This document shows, piece by piece, positions 62,654 through 64,000 of a stretch of DNA of 64,000 bases. The DNA comes from Cyclobacteriaceae bacterium (GTDB lineage Bacteria; Bacteroidota; Bacteroidia; Cytophagales; Cyclobacteriaceae). Both the position numbers and the translations under genes were made by a program. The notes under the pieces were generated by a model that was not told where the DNA came from, made no database searches, and worked only from the letters and a program-made list of their open reading frames with translations. Every line of letters begins with the position of its first letter. Positions within the stretch are counted from its first letter, which is position 1. The stretch lies in NCBI GenBank assembly GCA_020436085.1, contig JAGQYM010000012.1:1-64000 (forward strand), read 5' to 3'.

Positions 62654-64000
62654 CTATTCGCTTTTTAGTGATTCGACTGGATTGATAAGCGCGGCTTTTA
62701 TTGATTGATAGCTTACCGCGAACAATGCCACCGCGAGAACCAAAGCTCCGCTCCCTACAAAAACATAAATATTCAGGTCGGTGCGATACTCATAACCTGC
62801 CAGCCATGAGTTCATCGCGTAGTAGGCCATTGGTAAGCCAAGAATTGCAGACAGTAAAATCAGCTTGGCAAAGTCGCGGGACAAAAGCATTACAATTTGT
62901 GTTGCTGTTGCACCCAACACCTTTCTGATACTTAACTCTTTGTTACGCTGCTCGCTCATATAGGCTGCCAACCCTAAGAGGCCAAGGCAAGCGATGATAA
63001 GCGCAAGACCTGTAAAAACTGAGAAGAGTGTACCTAATCGGGACTCTTCCCTGAACAAGTTGCTGTAAGATTCATCCAAAAAAGAATAATTAAAAGAAAT
63101 GTCAGAGTGTTTCTTCCATAGTGCTTCAACCTCCGCAATGGTCTGATCGTAGTCACCTGGATTTAATCGAAGGTGCAGAAGTTGTTGATTATTCTCTAAC
63201 ATAAAAACCAAGGGGCTCACCGCTTCTTTCAACGATCTGGTATTGAAATCCTTCACAACACCGATTACCTCGAGTTTTCTTGACCTATCATTGTCAGAAA
63301 GGTAAACCAGCTTTCCGATCGGGTCACCTTCAAAAAGATAACCAGCTGCAACTTCATTTAGAATCACCGAAGCAGAGTCACTCACAAAGTCGCGTGAGAA
63401 ATTACGTCCGCTCATTACCTCAATTCCCACTGTTGGAATGAAGTCATAATCGGAGTGGCAGGTTCTTACCAATTTTCTGGTTTCCTGATCATCTTCTGTC
63501 ACCGCCACCGTGCCATCGTAATCATCGATGGGTCGGAATTCAGAACTGGCTATCGCTGAAATGCCTGGCAATTGTTTGAGTTCATTGATCAGTGACTGCT
63601 GACTATCAACACGGTCTGCATTTTGGATAACCAGCATGTTTTCCTTGTCGAATCCCAGTTTCTTTGATCGCATATATTTGAGCTGCTGCTGAACCACCAG
63701 CGTGCAACTGATCAAGATCATCGAGATAGTGAATTGCAAAGTGACAAGGCTATTTCTCAGTTTGCTGCTTTTGAACCCAGAACGGATGTCACCCTTCAGA
63801 ACAACTGATGGCTTGAGTCGGGAAAGGAAGAACGAAGGGTAACTTCCGGCAAGAACGCCTAGCAGTATCACAAACAACATCAAAGTTGCGATGCCAATGG
63901 GTTGAATAATCTGATCAAAGGAGAGCTCACGACCGGTAAGGTCTACAAAAGGCACCCTTGCCAATTCCACAAGCCCGAGGGAGATCAGAGTTGCAATCGC
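62654..64000 (-). CDS. MacB/FtsX-type ABC transporter permease, 5' part beyond the window
   Basis: The frame is open to the right edge, so the N-terminus is missing; 448 residues are visible. A GTG codon at 63970 is internal, not a start: the frame continues upstream as AIATLISLGLVELAR. Visible are the last TMs of the first half (GVLAGSYPSFFLSRLKP), the complete second periplasmic domain and three last TMs with RNKELSIRKVLGA, tail INPVESLKSE. By comparison with neighbours about 340 residues are absent. It is the first visible gene of the leftward array. Confidence 0.9.
   Translation of the reverse strand, partial: AIATLISLGLVELARVPFVDLTGRELSFDQIIQPIGIATLMLFVILLGVLAGSYPSFFLSRLKPSVVLKGDIRSGFKSSKLRNSLVTLQFTISMILISCTLVVQQQLKYMRSKKLGFDKENMLVIQNADRVDSQQSLINELKQLPGISAIASSEFRPIDDYDGTVAVTEDDQETRKLVRTCHSDYDFIPTVGIEVMSGRNFSRDFVSDSASVILNEVAAGYLFEGDPIGKLVYLSDNDRSRKLEVIGVVKDFNTRSLKEAVSPLVFMLENNQQLLHLRLNPGDYDQTIAEVEALWKKHSDISFNYSFLDESYSNLFREESRLGTLFSVFTGLALIIACLGLLGLAAYMSEQRNKELSIRKVLGATATQIVMLLSRDFAKLILLSAILGLPMAYYAMNSWLAGYEYRTDLNIYVFVGSGALVLAVALFAVSYQSIKAALINPVESLKSE

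Noticed and set aside
63968-63970. GTG start for the right-edge permease
   Set aside because: The frame continues upstream to the window edge with permease-like sequence, so the codon is internal.

Overview
The window looks like a chromosomal segment of a Bacteroidota bacterium, probably of the Cytophagales. Supporting signs are a 1661-residue protein with a type IX secretion (Por) C-terminal sorting domain, a TonB-dependent receptor paired with a DUF4249 lipoprotein, many short lipoprotein signals of the type ...SC/GC, PadR-controlled transporters with the permease prefix domain, and a large expansion of MacB/FtsX-type permeases. One TAnnTTTG-type promoter element is visible, and few genes have strong Shine-Dalgarno sequences. 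Base composition is moderate by eye. No rRNA, tRNA or CRISPR array was recognised.

Layout. 1-2.2 kb: the 3' end of smc, a lipoprotein, a group III truncated haemoglobin and a DUF1223 protein. 2.3-5.3 kb: a leftward cluster of secreted proteins (M20 peptidase, a TM1410/GH114-like protein whose halves appear swapped, a RidA-like protein lacking the usual arginine). 5.4-9.8 kb: a rightward operon of an FtsX-type permease, an ATP/ADP-translocase-like carrier and a Tat-type aldo/keto reductase. 10-14.2 kb: an AraC regulator facing a leftward operon of a beta-helix lipoprotein, a dihaem cytochrome c lipoprotein, a GNAT acetyltransferase and a thioesterase. 14.3-20.2 kb: a LytTR regulator with a beta-barrel protein and serine hydrolase, then the TonB receptor/DUF4249 pair. 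20.4-27.3 kb: a cold-shock-domain protein, a KAS III-like enzyme, a sulfatase and two divergent amidohydrolases. 27.4-32.6 kb: a DinB/NTF2 chimera, a NudK-like hydrolase, a sugar isomerase-like protein, a TonB C-terminal protein, lgt and an ECF sigma factor. 32.9-42 kb: a GC-richer unknown gene beside a strict 22-bp tandem array, M14 and M28 peptidases, a RAYT transposase embedded in REP-like palindromes, an SGNH hydrolase and small membrane proteins. 42-47.6 kb: a PadR operon with two permeases. 47.8-52.7 kb: the giant T9SS cargo. 53-64 kb: five tandem FtsX-type permeases, the last running off the window.

Most gene products appear to act at or beyond the inner membrane: secreted peptidases, sulfatase, amidohydrolases, outer-membrane uptake and envelope permeases. 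The least ordinary features are the non-coding or rearranged ones: the 22-bp array (33766-34139), the REPIN/RAYT locus (37054-37868, with two satellite copies at 27341-27428), the nested palindrome at 30620-30726, the apparently permuted TM1410-like protein and the DinB-NTF2 fusion.
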